The notes under the pieces were generated by a model that saw only the letters and a list, made by a program, of their open reading frames with translations, did no database searches and was not told the DNA's origin. Below, piece by piece: positions 34,489 to 44,022 of a stretch of DNA of 64,000 nt. The DNA is from Pseudomonas rhizophila (GTDB lineage Bacteria > Pseudomonadota > Gammaproteobacteria > Pseudomonadales > Pseudomonadaceae). The translations under genes were made by a program, and so were the position numbers. The stretch covers positions 4,066,318 through 4,130,317 of the forward strand of contig NZ_CP024081.1 in assembly GCF_003033885.1 (NCBI RefSeq). The letters run 5' to 3'. The stretch's first letter is position 1; each line of letters starts with the position of its first letter.

Positions 34489-34989
34489 TTATTTCAGTAC
34501 AGCTAGAGCAGCGTCGTAGTTGGGCTCTTCAGCGATTTCCTTGACCAGCTCGCTGTGCAGCACGTTGTCGTTTTCGTCGAGCACCACCACGGCACGGGCG
34601 GTCAAGCCTTTGAGCGGGCCATCAGCAATCGCCACGCCATAATTCTCGATGAACTCACTGCCGCGCAGGGTGGACAGGTTCTGGACATTTTCCAGGCCTT
34701 CGGCACCGCAGAAACGCGCCTGGGCGAACGGCAGGTCAGCCGAGATGCACAGCACCACGGTGTTGCTCAGTTCGTTGGCCTGGGCGTTGAACTTGCGCAC
34801 GGAGGTGGCGCAGGTCGGGGTATCGACGCTTGGGAAAATGTTCAGCACTTTGCGCTTGCCGGCGAAATCCTTCAGGGAAACGTCGGACAGATTGCCGGCT
34901 ACCAGGGAAAAGGCTGGCGCCTTGGAACCGGCTTGTGGCAATTGGCCGTTGACTTGAACCGGGTTGCCTTTGAGGGTGACTTGAGCCAT
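34489..34989 (-). CDS. tpx: Thiol peroxidase, Tpx family
   Basis: A 166-residue atypical 2-Cys peroxiredoxin. The peroxidatic Cys is in [13 protein letters not shown] and the resolving Cys in [11 protein letters not shown]. It reduces hydrogen and alkyl peroxides with thioredoxin in the periplasm or cytoplasm. The start at 34989 (MAQVTLKGN) gives the usual length; an extended frame to 35070 has no support. A terminator follows. Confidence 0.95.
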   Translation of the reverse strand: MAQVTLKGNPVQVNGQLPQAGSKAPAFSLVAGNLSDVSLKDFAGKRKVLNIFPSVDTPTCATSVRKFNAQANELSNTVVLCISADLPFAQARFCGAEGLENVQNLSTLRGSEFIENYGVAIADGPLKGLTARAVVVLDENDNVLHSELVKEIAEEPNYDAALAVLK

Positions 34990-35090
34990 GAACGGATTCC
35001 TTCTGACAGGTTTGAAAATGGTGAGGCCGGAGTTAACCATGAAATGGTTCTGCGACCTATGGTTGGACATAAAAAGTCATGGCTTGGCGG

Positions 35091-35180
35091 TGTAGGAGCT
35101 ATCGAGTGCAACGAGTCTGCGATCTTTGCCCTGCTAATTGAGTCTAGAGCGAAAGATCGCAGGCTTCGCCAGCGCCTACA
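35091..35180. repeat. REP-like inverted repeat
   Basis: Outer arms TGTAGGAGCT and the near complement AGCGCCTACA enclose an inner perfect pair GCGATCTTT / AAAGATCGC. This is one of the common extragenic palindromes of Pseudomonas. It lies between the tpx promoter and the DUF3313 gene. Confidence 0.75.
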
Positions 35181-35194
35181 GCGACGCCTGTGCG

Positions 35195-35866
35195 CTATTT
35201 AGCCTTGAGCTTCAGAAACGACTGATGCAAGTCCGCCGCCCAACCATCGATCACACCTTTGACATCATCGGGCTTCATCACCTGGGCTTCGTTGGACAAC
35301 GGCTTACCCGTGCCCTTGCGCACCACCTGGGCGACCACTGCATTGTTGCCGCCGTCGAGAAATACCGCTTCAGTGCCCAAGGTGGTTTCCTGGTCGCGAA
35401 TACCGCTGGCGGTACTGACCGCGGCCGCCACCAGCGCGATCGGAATCACTTCATAAGGTTTCAGGCCCTCGGTCTTGCTGCTTACGGCGGTGATGGCCGC
35501 GCGCATCACCAGTACTCCGGGCCCAGGGCCGGTCGCCAGGGGCAGGGATTTGCCCGCTTCCCGCTTGAGCGCCTGATCGTAGTAACCGGTAATGCCGGAC
35601 AAGGTGGCCTGGGGGATCTTCACGGTCGGCTGCGGCTTGGGGTAAAGCTGTGTCGGCTCGACGTAAAGGCTGGTGTATTTGCTCAGGTCTGCCGTGGGAT
35701 CAACCCAGCGCATCACTTCGGCCCCCGACGGCGACTTCTCCTCCTTGAGCCGGCTGTAATCACCCAGAAAGCCGGAGTACTCATCCGGTTGGGTGATCTT
35801 GCTGGAGCAACCCGCCAGGGCAAGCGAGGCCATGCACACGGTGCCAATCATTGACGCAAACTTCAT
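35195..35866 (-). CDS. DUF3313 lipoprotein
   Basis: A 223-residue lipoprotein with a signal peptide and lipobox LAGC (Cys about residue 19). The remainder matches DUF3313: YSGFLGDYSRL early, then a strand-helix core ending in a VKGVIDGWAADLHQSF helix. These lipoproteins are widespread in Pseudomonas; the function is unknown. The ATG at 35866 is chosen for its AGGAGTGACAGC upstream. Confidence 0.8.
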   Translation of the reverse strand: MKFASMIGTVCMASLALAGCSSKITQPDEYSGFLGDYSRLKEEKSPSGAEVMRWVDPTADLSKYTSLYVEPTQLYPKPQPTVKIPQATLSGITGYYDQALKREAGKSLPLATGPGPGVLVMRAAITAVSSKTEGLKPYEVIPIALVAAAVSTASGIRDQETTLGTEAVFLDGGNNAVVAQVVRKGTGKPLSNEAQVMKPDDVKGVIDGWAADLHQSFLKLKAK

Positions 35867-35987
35867 GCTGTCACTCCTGTAAGCCACACGAAACGGGGCC
35901 GGGAATTACAGGTATAGCCAATGGGCGCGGTTTTGCCTGCTCCGACAGGAACAAGTCACTGGGCAAGCCCTTTGCTCGCCACCGCCT

Positions 35988-36482
35988 TCAGCCGCGCTCG
36001 CGGGGTATCAGGCTCTGCAATTGCTGCGCGAGGAAGTCCGCGTCGAAGGTAAAAGTATCCGGATCCTTCAACCCGTTGGTTCGACGCCATTGCCACTGCA
36101 ACGAAGGCGGCAGGCAAACCAGCGAGATGCTGCCGTAACGCGTTGCAGTCAGCCCCATGATCGCCAGGGAAATCTGCCCGCCGGCCCCCATTACATCGGG
36201 TATGAATTCCACCGGCTTGCCAGTGATGGACAGTGTCAGCTTTTCTGTCTTGAAGCCGGAGGTTTCTGCCGGAACACTCGGCCCGTGGGCCACATACGCC
36301 TCACGGGTCAGCGTCAGAAGGCCGGGGGCCAGGACCGGCGCCAGCCATTGCTCGATCTGCCCGTACAACGCCTCGATCTGTGCGGCCCACACCGCCGCTT
36401 GCGCCTCGTGCTGTTGCTTCTTGTGCGCTTCGCTGTCTGCGTAGTGACGAAGCATCTCACCCAATTGCTTTACATCGTCCAT
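35988..36482 (-). CDS. Conserved hypothetical protein
   Basis: A 164-residue soluble protein, predicted helical in the first 60 residues and beta-rich afterwards, with no signal peptide. A hydrophobic strand region (QISLAIMGLTATRYGSISLV) and a Trp-rich segment (PSLQWQWRRTNG) stand out. No family was recognised. It is isolated, divergent from the next operon. Confidence 0.55.
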   Translation of the reverse strand: MDDVKQLGEMLRHYADSEAHKKQQHEAQAAVWAAQIEALYGQIEQWLAPVLAPGLLTLTREAYVAHGPSVPAETSGFKTEKLTLSITGKPVEFIPDVMGAGGQISLAIMGLTATRYGSISLVCLPPSLQWQWRRTNGLKDPDTFTFDADFLAQQLQSLIPRERG

Positions 36483-36674
36483 GCGCTGTTCCTCGATTCA
36501 AGGGGTGCTGCCAAGCTGGATGATGACAGGTTCAAGACGCAGGCGTACGCAAAACCCGCCTGGCCCGTCACGCGCGGCATACATAGTCGTGCGTCAGCAC
36601 CTTTGCCGCAGATAAGGAATACCTCCGGGAAATCCGATGAGTGGAGAGGTTTTTCTCTGGTTTTTTCGCCTCAC

Positions 36675-36690
36675 CTGTCAGGAATGACAG
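36675..36690. promoter_or_regulatory. Palindromic site before the halovibrin-like operon
   Basis: CTGTCA (36675-36680) / TGACAG (36685-36690) with a four-base spacer, 85 bases before the first gene of the plus-strand operon. It is of the length and symmetry of a dimeric regulator site; the protein is unknown. Confidence 0.4.
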
Positions 36691-36775
36691 TAGTCAAAGC
36701 CGCGGGCGGGAGGTTTGATGAAGCGAACCGCCAAGACGATAACTCCGACGACGCTTGGCAAGAGGAGGACGCGCC

Positions 36776-38161
36776 ATGACCAGCCTGAGCCCGGACAATG
36801 AAATCGAAGTCATCAACCGTGTCATCATCATCGGGATGGTGACGGTTGAACACCCAGCAAACCCGCACGGCGGTATCCCGCTTCGTTTGCTCGCCAATGG
36901 ATTGCTGCCATTGCTGGTGGAACCCTGGACCCAACAGGCCGAATATGACGACGCCCGCATCTTGCTGAGCAATTCCGACATCCCCGTGCTGAACAAGACC
37001 ATTATGCCGGGTGAAGTGAATCAGCCATTCACGCTGAACCTGCCGGAAGCCCTGTTGAGCAACGGCATCAACCAGATACGCCTGAGCGTACTGCGTGTAG
37101 GTCAGACGATTCCCGAAACATCACAGTCATTGGACGTGCTCTTCCACCGGCCACGGCCGGGGGGCGAAGTCTCAACCCCAGGCGACAATCCCAACCTGAC
37201 CCTCACCCTGCCCTCCGAGGTCATCACCAAGGGGGTGGATGCGGCAATGGCCAGCCAAGGGGTGATCCTTACCATCCGCTATCCCTACATGAGGGAAAAA
37301 GACGTTATCACAGTGGACCGTGACAGCCAGGAAATGACGCGCACCGTAAGCGCTACCGAGGCCGCTGCCGGCAGCGTGGACATCATTCTGCGGACCGCCG
37401 ACTTCTGGCAAGACAATCCCCGGTTCGCTTTGCGGTTCAGAGTAACTGACCTGCTGGGCAACTCCAGCGGCCCGCAGGCGATATGGTCAAGGGCCACCTA
37501 CATCGATGTGCACATTCGCCAACCGGCACTCGACCTCACCAAACCCAGGGTCCTGGAGGCCAGGGAGCTCAATGGCGAGCGCCTGAATTTCGAGAGGGAT
37601 TTCTATGACGCGCAATTCGCCAACGTCGAAGTGAACTACATCGGTTCGGCTCCGGGGCAGGACGTAAAAGTGTATTGGGTTGGGCGTAACTCCACCTGGG
37701 GCAGTGAGATCCAGACGGTATCGGTTGCTGGTCAAACGTTGAGATTCCAGGTGCCCAGAAACGAAGTGGTGGATTGCATCGGCACCGGTGCGGAGGTCTA
37801 TTACACCGTCAGAGCGCCTGGCACCACTACGGATATTCCATCGAGAGACCTGGACATTACGGTCACGCCACAAAAATACACGCTACGGGAACCGACGCTG
37901 GACGGCAGCAAAACCAATCTCCGGGCCTATCATCCAGCCCTGCTCACCGCGCATACCGCACGAATGGCGCTGTTTGGCGTGACGGCCCGCTACGGTGAGG
38001 AAATTCGGATAACAGCCGGTACCAGCCAAACCGACCTGTCCGTGCCCCCTGCCTGGATAGCGGAAAACCGCGGGAAGCCCATCATGGTCAACTGGACACT
38101 CCGGGAAACCGGCACCGGCACGCCGATCATCTTTTCATGGTTTCTGAGATTGATCGCCTGA
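36776..38161 (+). CDS. Hypothetical protein with beta-sandwich-like repeats
   Basis: A 461-residue protein without signal peptide or membrane segments. It seems to consist of several Ig-like beta domains of about 110 residues, judged from alternating hydrophobic strands and recurring PxxY/T patterns. It starts at 36776 (GGAGGACGCGCC upstream). It lies 60 bases before the halovibrin-like gene on the same strand, so the pair is probably co-expressed. The family is not known to me. Confidence 0.55.
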   Translation: MTSLSPDNEIEVINRVIIIGMVTVEHPANPHGGIPLRLLANGLLPLLVEPWTQQAEYDDARILLSNSDIPVLNKTIMPGEVNQPFTLNLPEALLSNGINQIRLSVLRVGQTIPETSQSLDVLFHRPRPGGEVSTPGDNPNLTLTLPSEVITKGVDAAMASQGVILTIRYPYMREKDVITVDRDSQEMTRTVSATEAAAGSVDIILRTADFWQDNPRFALRFRVTDLLGNSSGPQAIWSRATYIDVHIRQPALDLTKPRVLEARELNGERLNFERDFYDAQFANVEVNYIGSAPGQDVKVYWVGRNSTWGSEIQTVSVAGQTLRFQVPRNEVVDCIGTGAEVYYTVRAPGTTTDIPSRDLDITVTPQKYTLREPTLDGSKTNLRAYHPALLTAHTARMALFGVTARYGEEIRITAGTSQTDLSVPPAWIAENRGKPIMVNWTLRETGTGTPIIFSWFLRLIA

Positions 38162-38221
38162 CTCGGTTTTTCAGCTAACCAACGGTTTTGACGCTGCTTT
38201 TCCATTGCAGGAGGACGTACC

Positions 38222-39145
38222 GTGCGTAAATTAATGGGGTTGCTGTTAATCACGTTGATGGTCGGGTGCGCACAAGTCACGACAGCACCGCCTGCCCCCA
38301 TCACAATCAACGGAGTCCAGGTACTCGATGGGCCTGAGACCGCCAGTTTCCTGACCACGCTTTACCATCGCAAATTTCCCAACTGCAACAATTCCGACTC
38401 GCAACCCTCGTTCCTCTGCTCGGGTGTCACCCTCAGGGTGACGGTAAAAGACCCCGAAGAACAATACAAAGTCTGGGACCCCAGCCCAACCTCAATAACC
38501 AGTGGCGGAGTGTCTTTCTCTTATCTACGGGCAGACGCCAATTTCGGGCGGCTGGCGTGGGGCCACGGCAACGGCCTTATCCTCTACCCCATCTTCGGCG
38601 CACCGCCTGACAAGATTGACCTGGACTATCTGTGCTCATACCCGATGGATGCCTGGACCTGGCACCGTACCAGCCCTTGTGGCCACCACGTGGACTATCC
38701 CGCGTTAAGCCAACTCTGCCATCTGGCCGGCGTGACCACTGCGCAACAATGGCTGGGCATATGGACAATGCCGGGGGGTAATGAACACCTGCGCCAATGC
38801 GGATTCGATGTCAACGATGACCGCAATCAACTGGCCGGACCGGCGTTCTACGCCTCGGTGCTGGGCAAGGTTCTGATAGGGGCGAGAGGATTCGCTGAGC
38901 ATAACGAGATCATCATCAAGACCTGGACACCAGGACGGCCAAACACTTTCCCCATCATGGCGTTCTTCTTTGTTGCAGGAGGCACCAACGAGGGGTTGCC
39001 CGACGCTCGCTACAACCAACGCGACTTTTATAACTCCACCAATCCGAAAATTGTCGTGCCGATCATTCGTCTGACACCTGCCAACAGTGCCACCGAAAGC
39101 GCCACGTTCACCTACGTCGCGTCCGATCAGGCGGTGACTCAGTGA
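38222..39145 (+). CDS. Halovibrin (HvnC)-like secreted or lipoprotein
   Basis: A 307-residue protein with an N-terminal signal ending in MVGCAQV (possible lipobox Cys about residue 16). Several stretches recall halovibrin-type proteins as I remember them: FLCSGVTLRVTVK, SGGVSFSYLRADANFGRLAW, CSYPMDAWTWHR and ELAGPAF-like LAGPAFYASVLG. Halovibrins were described in Vibrio as secreted ADP-ribosyl or NAD-acting toxins. The GTG start follows AGGAGGACGTACC. The assignment rests on motif memory and needs a search. Confidence 0.45.
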   Translation: MRKLMGLLLITLMVGCAQVTTAPPAPITINGVQVLDGPETASFLTTLYHRKFPNCNNSDSQPSFLCSGVTLRVTVKDPEEQYKVWDPSPTSITSGGVSFSYLRADANFGRLAWGHGNGLILYPIFGAPPDKIDLDYLCSYPMDAWTWHRTSPCGHHVDYPALSQLCHLAGVTTAQQWLGIWTMPGGNEHLRQCGFDVNDDRNQLAGPAFYASVLGKVLIGARGFAEHNEIIIKTWTPGRPNTFPIMAFFFVAGGTNEGLPDARYNQRDFYNSTNPKIVVPIIRLTPANSATESATFTYVASDQAVTQ

Positions 39146-39166
39146 TTCGTTCGTGCTGGGACCTAC

Positions 39167-39349
39167 TCAGCGCAACCGCGCCATCGCCAGGGTGTCCACC
39201 CATCGCCCGTCACGCACGGCGTAGTCGCGCAGCAGGCCTTCGGTTTCGAAGCAACATCTGAGGGGCGACCCCGGGTCGTTGTAGAGCGCGGTGACCCCAC
39301 CGATATGAGCTTCATTGAAGCGAGTGAGGCTGATCGAATGCTCGGACAT
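39167..39349 (-). pseudogene. GNAT acetyltransferase remnant with internal deletion
   Basis: A 60-codon frame joins a typical GNAT N-terminus (ISLTRFNEAHIGGVTALYND) directly to a typical GNAT C-terminus (CCFETEGLLRDYAVRDGRWV). About 90-110 residues carrying the acetyl-CoA binding motif are missing. Start (GGAGGAGCCGC upstream) and stop are intact, so a short protein could still be made, but it cannot be an active acetyltransferase. Confidence 0.6.
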
Positions 39350-39423
39350 GCGGCTCCTCCCTGGAGACCTGAAAAGGCCGTTCACTATAAGCCAGCGAAC
39401 ATTCAGGTATCCAGGGCCAAGCC

Positions 39424-39514
39424 TGTGGGAGCAAAGCTTGCTCGCGATTGCGGTGACCCGCTTGTATCAATACTGACTGTGCCGCCGTCTTCGCGAGCAA
39501 GCTTTGCTCCCACA
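39424..39514. repeat. REP-like inverted repeat
   Basis: TGTGGGAGCAAAGCTTGCTC at the left and GAGCAAGCTTTGCTCCCACA at the right, about 50 bases apart. It is of the same type as the copies at 50233, 56135 and 63880. Confidence 0.85.
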
Positions 39515-39542
39515 TGGGCTTGGGTCTCAGTGCTCTCCTCGC

Positions 39543-40340
39543 CTACTGATGCTGCACCTGAACCATTGAGTTCACCTGCACCCGCGCGTGCATCTGCTCT
39601 GCCCCGCCACCGCGGCGCATGCCGCGTACCGGACAGGCGTCGAGGTAGTCCAGGCCGACCGCCAGTTTCAAATGCCGATCCGGACAGGTCAGGCGATTGG
39701 TCACGTCGAAGCTGTACCAGCCGTCCTCCAGCCAGGCTTCAGCCCAGGCGTGGCTCGCCAGATGACTTTCATCTTCGGTGCACAGGTAACCGGAGACATA
39801 GCGCGCCGGAACCCCCAGGCTACGCGCGCAGGCCAGAAATGCGTGGGTATGATCCTGACAAACCCCCACGCCCCCGGCGAAGGCTTCGGCGGCGGTACTG
39901 CTGACCTCGGTCGTGCCCGGGCTGTAGGGCATGCGGGCAGCCAGGCCGTTCATCAAATCGGTCAGTGCCGAGCGATCACGTCGGGCTGCGCATTGCTCCA
40001 CAGCAAAGGCCGCGAGAGCATCATCGGCCTGGGTGAGGCGGCTGGGGCGCAGAAATGGCAGCGGTGACTGGCTGTCCGGCTCCATCTGCACCGCCTGATG
40101 GATTTCCACCTCGCCATAAGCCGTGAGCACCAGAGCGCCATGGGGCTCGTCCATGGTCATCACATGCAGGATATTGCCGTAGGGATCGAGCTGGCTGCGC
40201 ACCAGACGTGGCAATTCCAGATGCCATTGCAGGATGCGTTGACGCTGAGTGTCCTTGGGGGTCAAGCGCAGGAACTGGATGCTGGTGCACACTTCATCGG
40301 CATAGCTATAGGTCGTGTCGTGGCGTATGGAAAGTTTCAT
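39543..40340 (-). CDS. Transglutaminase-like cysteine protein
   Basis: A 265-residue protein with an N-terminal beta-sandwich domain (RLTPKDTQRQRILQWHL) and a transglutaminase-like core. The catalytic triad is visible: Cys in GVCQDHTHAF, His in SHAWAEAW and Asp in SFDVTN. The start at 40340 has GGAGGTGGT upstream and overlaps the preceding gene by four bases. It is the third gene of a conserved bacterial trio with alpha-E and cpATP-grasp proteins whose joint function, probably peptide or polymer modification, is not established. Confidence 0.88.
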   Translation of the reverse strand: MKLSIRHDTTYSYADEVCTSIQFLRLTPKDTQRQRILQWHLELPRLVRSQLDPYGNILHVMTMDEPHGALVLTAYGEVEIHQAVQMEPDSQSPLPFLRPSRLTQADDALAAFAVEQCAARRDRSALTDLMNGLAARMPYSPGTTEVSSTAAEAFAGGVGVCQDHTHAFLACARSLGVPARYVSGYLCTEDESHLASHAWAEAWLEDGWYSFDVTNRLTCPDRHLKLAVGLDYLDACPVRGMRRGGGAEQMHARVQVNSMVQVQHQ

Positions 40341-41287
40341 ACCACCTCCAGATAAGACTCGTGAACGGTCTGGCCCAGGTGGCGAATCTGGCCAATGAGG
40401 TCGGTCAGCCATTGATGCAGGCCCGATGCCAGGATCTCGTCGATGCCGGAGTAACGCAGCCGCGCGTTCAGTTCAGCGGCCAGGCGTTGGGCCGGGCGGC
40501 CATTGTTGCCCGGCAGGCTGGAGAGGATCTGGTCCAGCTCCTCAATACAGGCATGCAACGAGCGCGGAACGTCGGCGCGCAGCAGCAACATTTCCGAGAC
40601 CTGCTCGGCGTTGGGCGCATTGCGGTAGATCTCGTTGAACGCTTCAAACGAAGACAACGCCCGCAGCAAGGCGCTCCACTGGTAATAACCGCGTGCCGAG
40701 TTGTCGCTGACCTCTTCCGACTCCTCACCAAACATTTCGTAGCGGGCGTCCAGCAGACGCAGGGTGTTGTCCGCCCGCTCGATAAAGGTTCCCAGACGAA
40801 TGAATCTATAGGCATCGTTGCGCATGATGGTGCCCGACGTCGCGCCACGGAACAGGTGCGAGCGCTCCTTGACCCATTCACAGAAGTGGCTGATGCCGTA
40901 GCGGCCCAGACCATTGCTGGCAATGTTGCGCATCTCCAGCCAGGTGGCGTTGATGTTCTCCCACATATCGGCGGTGATGCGTCCACGCACCGCATGGGCA
41001 TTGGTCCGCGCCGCCCGCAGACAGCTGTAGATGCTTCCGGGGTTGGTTTCGTCCAGTGCGAAAAAATGCAACATGCGTTCGGTGTTCAGCGCGTCATAAC
41101 GGGCGTTGTAATCGTCCAGCGTGCCGGCCGCCAGCAACGACATCGCCAGCTCGGCATGCCCGTCGCTGCGCCCGGCCTGGGGCATGAGCGACAGCGAGTA
41201 ACTGACTTCGAGCATGCGCGCCAGGTTCTCGGCGCGCTCCAGGTAGCGGGACATCCAGTAGAGGTCCGAAGCGGTTCTTGAAAGCAT
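40337..41287 (-). CDS. Alpha-E domain protein (DUF403)
   Basis: A 316-residue all-helical protein. Its start MLSRTASDLYWMSRYLERAE and the GYYQWSALLRALSSFEAF segment are standard for the alpha-E family. It always accompanies the cpATP-grasp and transglutaminase genes. It lies three bases after the ATP-grasp stop, with GGAGG in the intergenic space, and overlaps the transglutaminase start. Confidence 0.9.
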   Translation of the reverse strand: MLSRTASDLYWMSRYLERAENLARMLEVSYSLSLMPQAGRSDGHAELAMSLLAAGTLDDYNARYDALNTERMLHFFALDETNPGSIYSCLRAARTNAHAVRGRITADMWENINATWLEMRNIASNGLGRYGISHFCEWVKERSHLFRGATSGTIMRNDAYRFIRLGTFIERADNTLRLLDARYEMFGEESEEVSDNSARGYYQWSALLRALSSFEAFNEIYRNAPNAEQVSEMLLLRADVPRSLHACIEELDQILSSLPGNNGRPAQRLAAELNARLRYSGIDEILASGLHQWLTDLIGQIRHLGQTVHESYLEVV

Positions 41288-41290
41288 GTC

Positions 41291-42700
41291 TTAGTCCTCC
41301 ACTACCCAAGTGTCTTTGGTGCCGCCACCCTGGGACGAATTGACCACCAGCGAGCCGTCGCGAAGTGCCACGCGGGTCAGCCCGCCGGGCACCAGGCGGG
41401 TTTCCTTGCCCGACAACACGAACGGACGCAAATCGATGTGGCGCGGGGCGATACCGCTCTCGACGAAGGTCGGGCAGGTGGAAAGGCTCAACGTCGGTTG
41501 GGCGATGTAGGCTTCGGGGCGGGCCTTGAGGCGTGCGCGGAAGTCTTCGATCTGCGCCGCTGTAGCTGCCGGCCCTACCAGCATGCCGTAACCGCCGGAA
41601 CCCTGGGTTTCCTTGACCACCAGGTCAGGCAGGTTGGCCAGCACGTGGGACAGATCCTGAGGCTTGCGGCACTGCCAGGTCGGCACGTTCTTCAGAATCG
41701 GTTCTTCGGTGAGGTAAAAGCGGATCATCTCGTCGACGTAAGGGTAGATCGATTTGTCATCAGCCACGCCCGTGCCCACCGCATTCGCCAGCACCACGTT
41801 GCCTGACCGGTAAACGGCGATCAGTCCGGGAACGCCCAACATGGAGTCTGGGTTGAACGACAGCGGATCGAGGTAATCGTCGTCAAGGCGGCGATAGATC
41901 ACATCCACCTGCTGGGGGCCTGCGGTGGTGCGCATGTAGACATGGTCGTCGCGCACGAACAGATCGGCGCCCTCCACCAGTTCCACCCCCATTTCACGGG
42001 CCAGGAACGCATGTTCGAAATAGGCACTGTTGAAACGACCGGGGGTCAGCACCACGGCGGTCGGGTTGTCCAGGGGGCTTGAACTCTTGAGGGTGTCGAG
42101 CAACAGATTCGGGTAGTGATCGATGGGCGCCACGCGCTGGGCGGCGAAGAGCTCGGGGAACAGGCGCATCATCATCTTGCGGTCTTCGAGCATGTAGCTC
42201 ACGCCGCTGGGCGTACGCAGGTTGTCCTCCAGCACGTAATAACTGCCATCACCGTCGCGAACCAGGTCAACACCGGCGATGTGGGCATAAATGCCTCGGT
42301 GCAAGTCCAGGCCTTGCATCGCGATTTGATAACCCTCATTGGCGAGCACCTGCTCGGCCGGAATGATTTTTTCCTTGAGGATCCGCTGCCCATGGTAGAT
42401 GTCGGCCAGAAACATGTTCAGGGCCTGGACCCGCTGAATGCAGCCACGCTCGACCATCTTCCATTCGCTGGCCTTGATGCTGCGAGGAATAATGTCGAAC
42501 GGAATCAATCGTTCGGTACCCTGCTCGTCACCGTAAAGGGTGAAGGTGATACCGGCTCGATGAAACAGCAGATCGGCTTCGCGACGCCGCTGTTCCAGCA
42601 GCTCCAGCGGCGTGTCCGCCAGCCAGCGTGAGAAGGCTTGATAGTGCGGGCGGCAGTCACCCTTTGCATCATACATTTCATTAAAAAAAGCTTGGGGCAT
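41291..42700 (-). CDS. Circularly permuted ATP-grasp protein
   Basis: A 469-residue cpATP-grasp (DUF404/DUF407) enzyme with characteristic segments MPQAFFNEMYD, GVDLVRDGDGSYYVLEDNLR and the C-terminal IDLRPFVLSG and PGGLTRVALRDGSLVVNSSQ. It is expected to form peptide-like bonds from carboxylates and amines using ATP, supplying substrate to the transglutaminase in the same operon. The ATG at 42700 is used because GGGAG precedes it; a TTG two codons earlier is unlikely. Confidence 0.88.
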   Translation of the reverse strand: MPQAFFNEMYDAKGDCRPHYQAFSRWLADTPLELLEQRRREADLLFHRAGITFTLYGDEQGTERLIPFDIIPRSIKASEWKMVERGCIQRVQALNMFLADIYHGQRILKEKIIPAEQVLANEGYQIAMQGLDLHRGIYAHIAGVDLVRDGDGSYYVLEDNLRTPSGVSYMLEDRKMMMRLFPELFAAQRVAPIDHYPNLLLDTLKSSSPLDNPTAVVLTPGRFNSAYFEHAFLAREMGVELVEGADLFVRDDHVYMRTTAGPQQVDVIYRRLDDDYLDPLSFNPDSMLGVPGLIAVYRSGNVVLANAVGTGVADDKSIYPYVDEMIRFYLTEEPILKNVPTWQCRKPQDLSHVLANLPDLVVKETQGSGGYGMLVGPAATAAQIEDFRARLKARPEAYIAQPTLSLSTCPTFVESGIAPRHIDLRPFVLSGKETRLVPGGLTRVALRDGSLVVNSSQGGGTKDTWVVED

Positions 42701-43386
42701 AGCCAACTCCCAGCCGCGTTCTACACGGCATTTTTTATCACTTCGTCATTCCAATGGTCCGGCCTTGCTTTGTTTTAATGAGCCCTGTTTTTCTGAGTAC
42801 CTCGATTGCACCGGTCTCTGATCTGGCCTTTGCGTCTGGATGACGTGCGCCCCCTGATTAAATCTGCGCCGTGAATGCTCCTCTGATAACCCCGCGCTGT
42901 AGTGGCCTACTTTCTTGAGCTCTAGCAAAGGCTGTGCCTAAGCCCGGTGCACCAGGACATTGCTGGAGAAACCGTCGTAGATGTACGCCCCCGCGATATT
43001 TAGTTTCATTTTTGCGACATACGCTCCTTTATACGCTGAAACGTTTATTTCAGCTTTTTCCTACATGCGCCCGAACGAGTCGAATCGGTGCAATAAGTCA
43101 GGTAACAGGTCGGTAATGCCCCGAAAGAGGGAAATTTATACTCACCGCCCTTCAGAGCGCTCAAAAGCGACTCTCCTTTTTAAGCAAGAGACTTATCCCG
43201 CACTCAGGATTAAAGCACTCATCAGGCAGAGCGCTCAGCGATCACAGCCCCCCCCACGCCCCTCACTATCCGGCTCGGCCATTTGTCGCCTCCCTGCGAA
43301 CAAACTCAAAGCAGACACTTGCGCCAGTAGTATTATGGTATACCATCATACGCACAGACCAATTCCACCCTCCTACGGAGCAGCTC
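42701..43386. other. Long intergenic region upstream of the catabolic cluster
   Basis: No gene was recognised on either strand over about 690 bases. It holds the promoter of the cpATP-grasp operon at its left end and the operator and promoter of the catabolic operon at its right end. The middle is AT-richer than its surroundings. Confidence 0.5.
43331..43346. promoter_or_regulatory. GntR-type operator, site 1
   Basis: TATTATGGTATACCAT contains the perfect palindrome ATGGTATACCAT (43335-43346), 41 bases before the first gene. The same 15-base core recurs before the ribBA-like gene and, with one change, before the transporter operon. The left part, TATTAT, can be a -10 box, so binding would block transcription. 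Confidence 0.7.
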
Positions 43387-43977
43387 ATGAGTTTCGAAAT
43401 TCGCAAGATCGTCAGCTATGTCGAAGAAACCTTTATCGAAGGCGGCAAGGCCACCGACAAGCCGGTGACCATGGTCGGGTTGGCGGTGGTGATGAAAAAC
43501 CCTTGGCTGGGCCGTGGCTTCGTTGAAGACCTGAAACCGGAAATCCGCGCCAACTGCTCCGACCTCGGTGCGCTGATGGTCGAGCGTCTGGTGGGCATCA
43601 TCGGTGGCGCGGAAAAAATCGAAGCCTATGGCAAGGCCGCGGTGGTGGGTGCCGACGGTGAAATCGAGCACGCCTCCGCCGTGATCCACACCCTGCGCTT
43701 TGGCAACCATTACCGTGAAGCGGTGAAAGCCAAGAGCTACCTGAGCTTCACCAATAAACGTGGCGGCCCCGGCACCTCGATCCAGATCCCGATGATGCAC
43801 AAGGACGACGAAGGTCTGCGCTCGCACTACATCACCCTGGAAATGCAGATCGAGGATGCACCACGCGCCGACGAAATTGTTGTGGTGCTGGGTTGCGCCG
43901 ATGGCGGTCGCCTGCACCCGCGCATCGGCAATCGCTACATCGATCTGGAAGAACTGGCCGCCGAGAAGGCGCAGTGA
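43387..43977 (+). CDS. AA_synth (DUF1185) family protein
   Basis: A 196-residue protein matching the DUF1185/amino-acid-synthesis family: EIRKIVSYVEETFIEGGKAT at the start, KPVTMVGLAVVMKNPWLGRG, GALMVERLVGIIGGAEKIEAYGKAAVVG and GGPGTSIQIPMMHKD. The biochemical function is not established in spite of the family name. It is the first gene of the catabolic operon and directly follows the operator. The ATG has GGAGCAGCTC upstream. Confidence 0.82.
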   Translation: MSFEIRKIVSYVEETFIEGGKATDKPVTMVGLAVVMKNPWLGRGFVEDLKPEIRANCSDLGALMVERLVGIIGGAEKIEAYGKAAVVGADGEIEHASAVIHTLRFGNHYREAVKAKSYLSFTNKRGGPGTSIQIPMMHKDDEGLRSHYITLEMQIEDAPRADEIVVVLGCADGGRLHPRIGNRYIDLEELAAEKAQ

Positions 43978-44022
43978 TCCAGCCTGGGCAACCACTATAA
44001 AAAAGGCATGCAGGAGCGCTCC

